A DNA stretch of 64,000 nt from Protea cynaroides (lineage: Eukaryota; Streptophyta; Magnoliopsida; Proteales; Proteaceae). The DNA is taken from the NCBI GenBank assembly GCA_028583415.1, contig CM053274.1, forward strand, positions 124,001-188,000, in the 5' to 3' direction. The number at the start of each line of letters is the position of its first letter. The first letter of the stretch is position 1. Of the stretch, positions 63,900 to 64,000 are shown one piece after another. The notes beneath the pieces were generated by a model. The model saw nothing but the letters and a program-made list of their open reading frames with translations, ran no database searches and was not told where the DNA came from. A program made the position numbers and the translations under genes.

Positions 63900-64000
63900 G
63901 TCCGAGGGTCGGAGAATTCGACCAAAACATCCGACCCCCCTCCGATCCCCTCATCGACCCTCAGCTCTCGGTGATCTGACAGAGAACCAGAAGTCGATCC
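63900..64000. promoter_or_regulatory. GGGTCG/CGACCC motif cluster, element H (cut by window end)
   Basis: GAGGGTCGGAG, CATCCGACCC and CATCGACCCTC within 60 bp, at the same place as the clusters of B1 and E. Confidence 0.55.

Larger units (their letters stand above)
59357..64000 (+). mobile_element. Element H: Tekay-type element, 5' part in window
   Basis: 5' LTR 59357-61681, primer site 61685, antisense gene 61969-63303 with its 5' intron, then the motif cluster that precedes gag. The window ends before gag. It is the same subfamily as E and inserted in LTR G; left flank TACAA. Confidence 0.9.

Overview
The window is flowering-plant nuclear DNA, probably heterochromatic or pericentromeric. 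It is almost entirely nested LTR retrotransposons, and I see no host protein gene, rRNA or tRNA. The dominant family is a chromodomain-bearing Ty3/gypsy (Tekay-type chromovirus). Its sense-strand LTR starts TGTAAGAC and ends GTGTGACA, is about 2.3 kb long, and is followed by TGGTATCAGAGC, complementary to the 3' end of initiator methionine tRNA. I label the copies A1, B1, C, D, E, F, G and H. The plant lineage cannot be named from this sequence.

Layout. 1-8791: element A1 on the minus strand; its 5' LTR also abuts the polypurine tract of a second truncated copy, so the two share an LTR. 8792-10480: remains of that copy with unidentified filler. 10481-11860: an old LTR scrap split by a 1.03 kb hAT-like non-autonomous element with an 8-bp target duplication. 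12056-18245: remnant of a Tat-lineage gypsy element (integrase tail, two tandem arrays, a decayed antisense ORF, LTR) with a small LINE end inside. 18246-31179: element D (plus), split by element E (19015-29236, duplication TAGTG). 31180-58120: element C (plus), inserted in D's gag and itself split by B1 (32048-42872, within C's LTR), F (46212-55315, duplication ACTAG) and minus-strand LTR G (58121 on). B1's 5' LTR holds a solo family-A LTR (32600-34948, duplication CCTTA). LTR G is split by element H (59357 to window end). Nesting reaches four levels. A 500-N assembly gap lies at 44231-44730.

The most interesting signals lie in the architecture of the Tekay elements. (1) A gene of about 450 codons runs antisense between the 5' LTR and gag. 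Five copies place a GT-AG intron directly upstream of its ATG. (2) Four copies have a 66-78 nt intron-like segment exactly between gag and protease; it carries the stop codon that ends Gag, and removing it restores a Gag-Pol frame in element E. (3) The LTR itself carries a predicted 1.45-1.48 kb intron, followed by a block of exactly 34 codons (stop included) kept without indels across LTR families and ending in a Cys-rich CxCxxC tail. (4) Family-specific palindromic motifs (GGGTCG/CGACCC in B, E, F, H; ACCGGT in A; GGTCG/CGACCACA in C) cluster in U3 and in the LTR intron, and a motif cluster also lies upstream of the antisense gene. I read these together as a possible self-encoded regulatory circuit; that is inference.

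Most gag-pol copies are dead through stops, frameshifts and deletions, many of them C-to-T/G-to-A changes. Two derivatives stand out: B1 keeps an uninterrupted 444-codon integrase ORF but no gag or RT, and F keeps a gag with a single nonsense codon but almost no pol.
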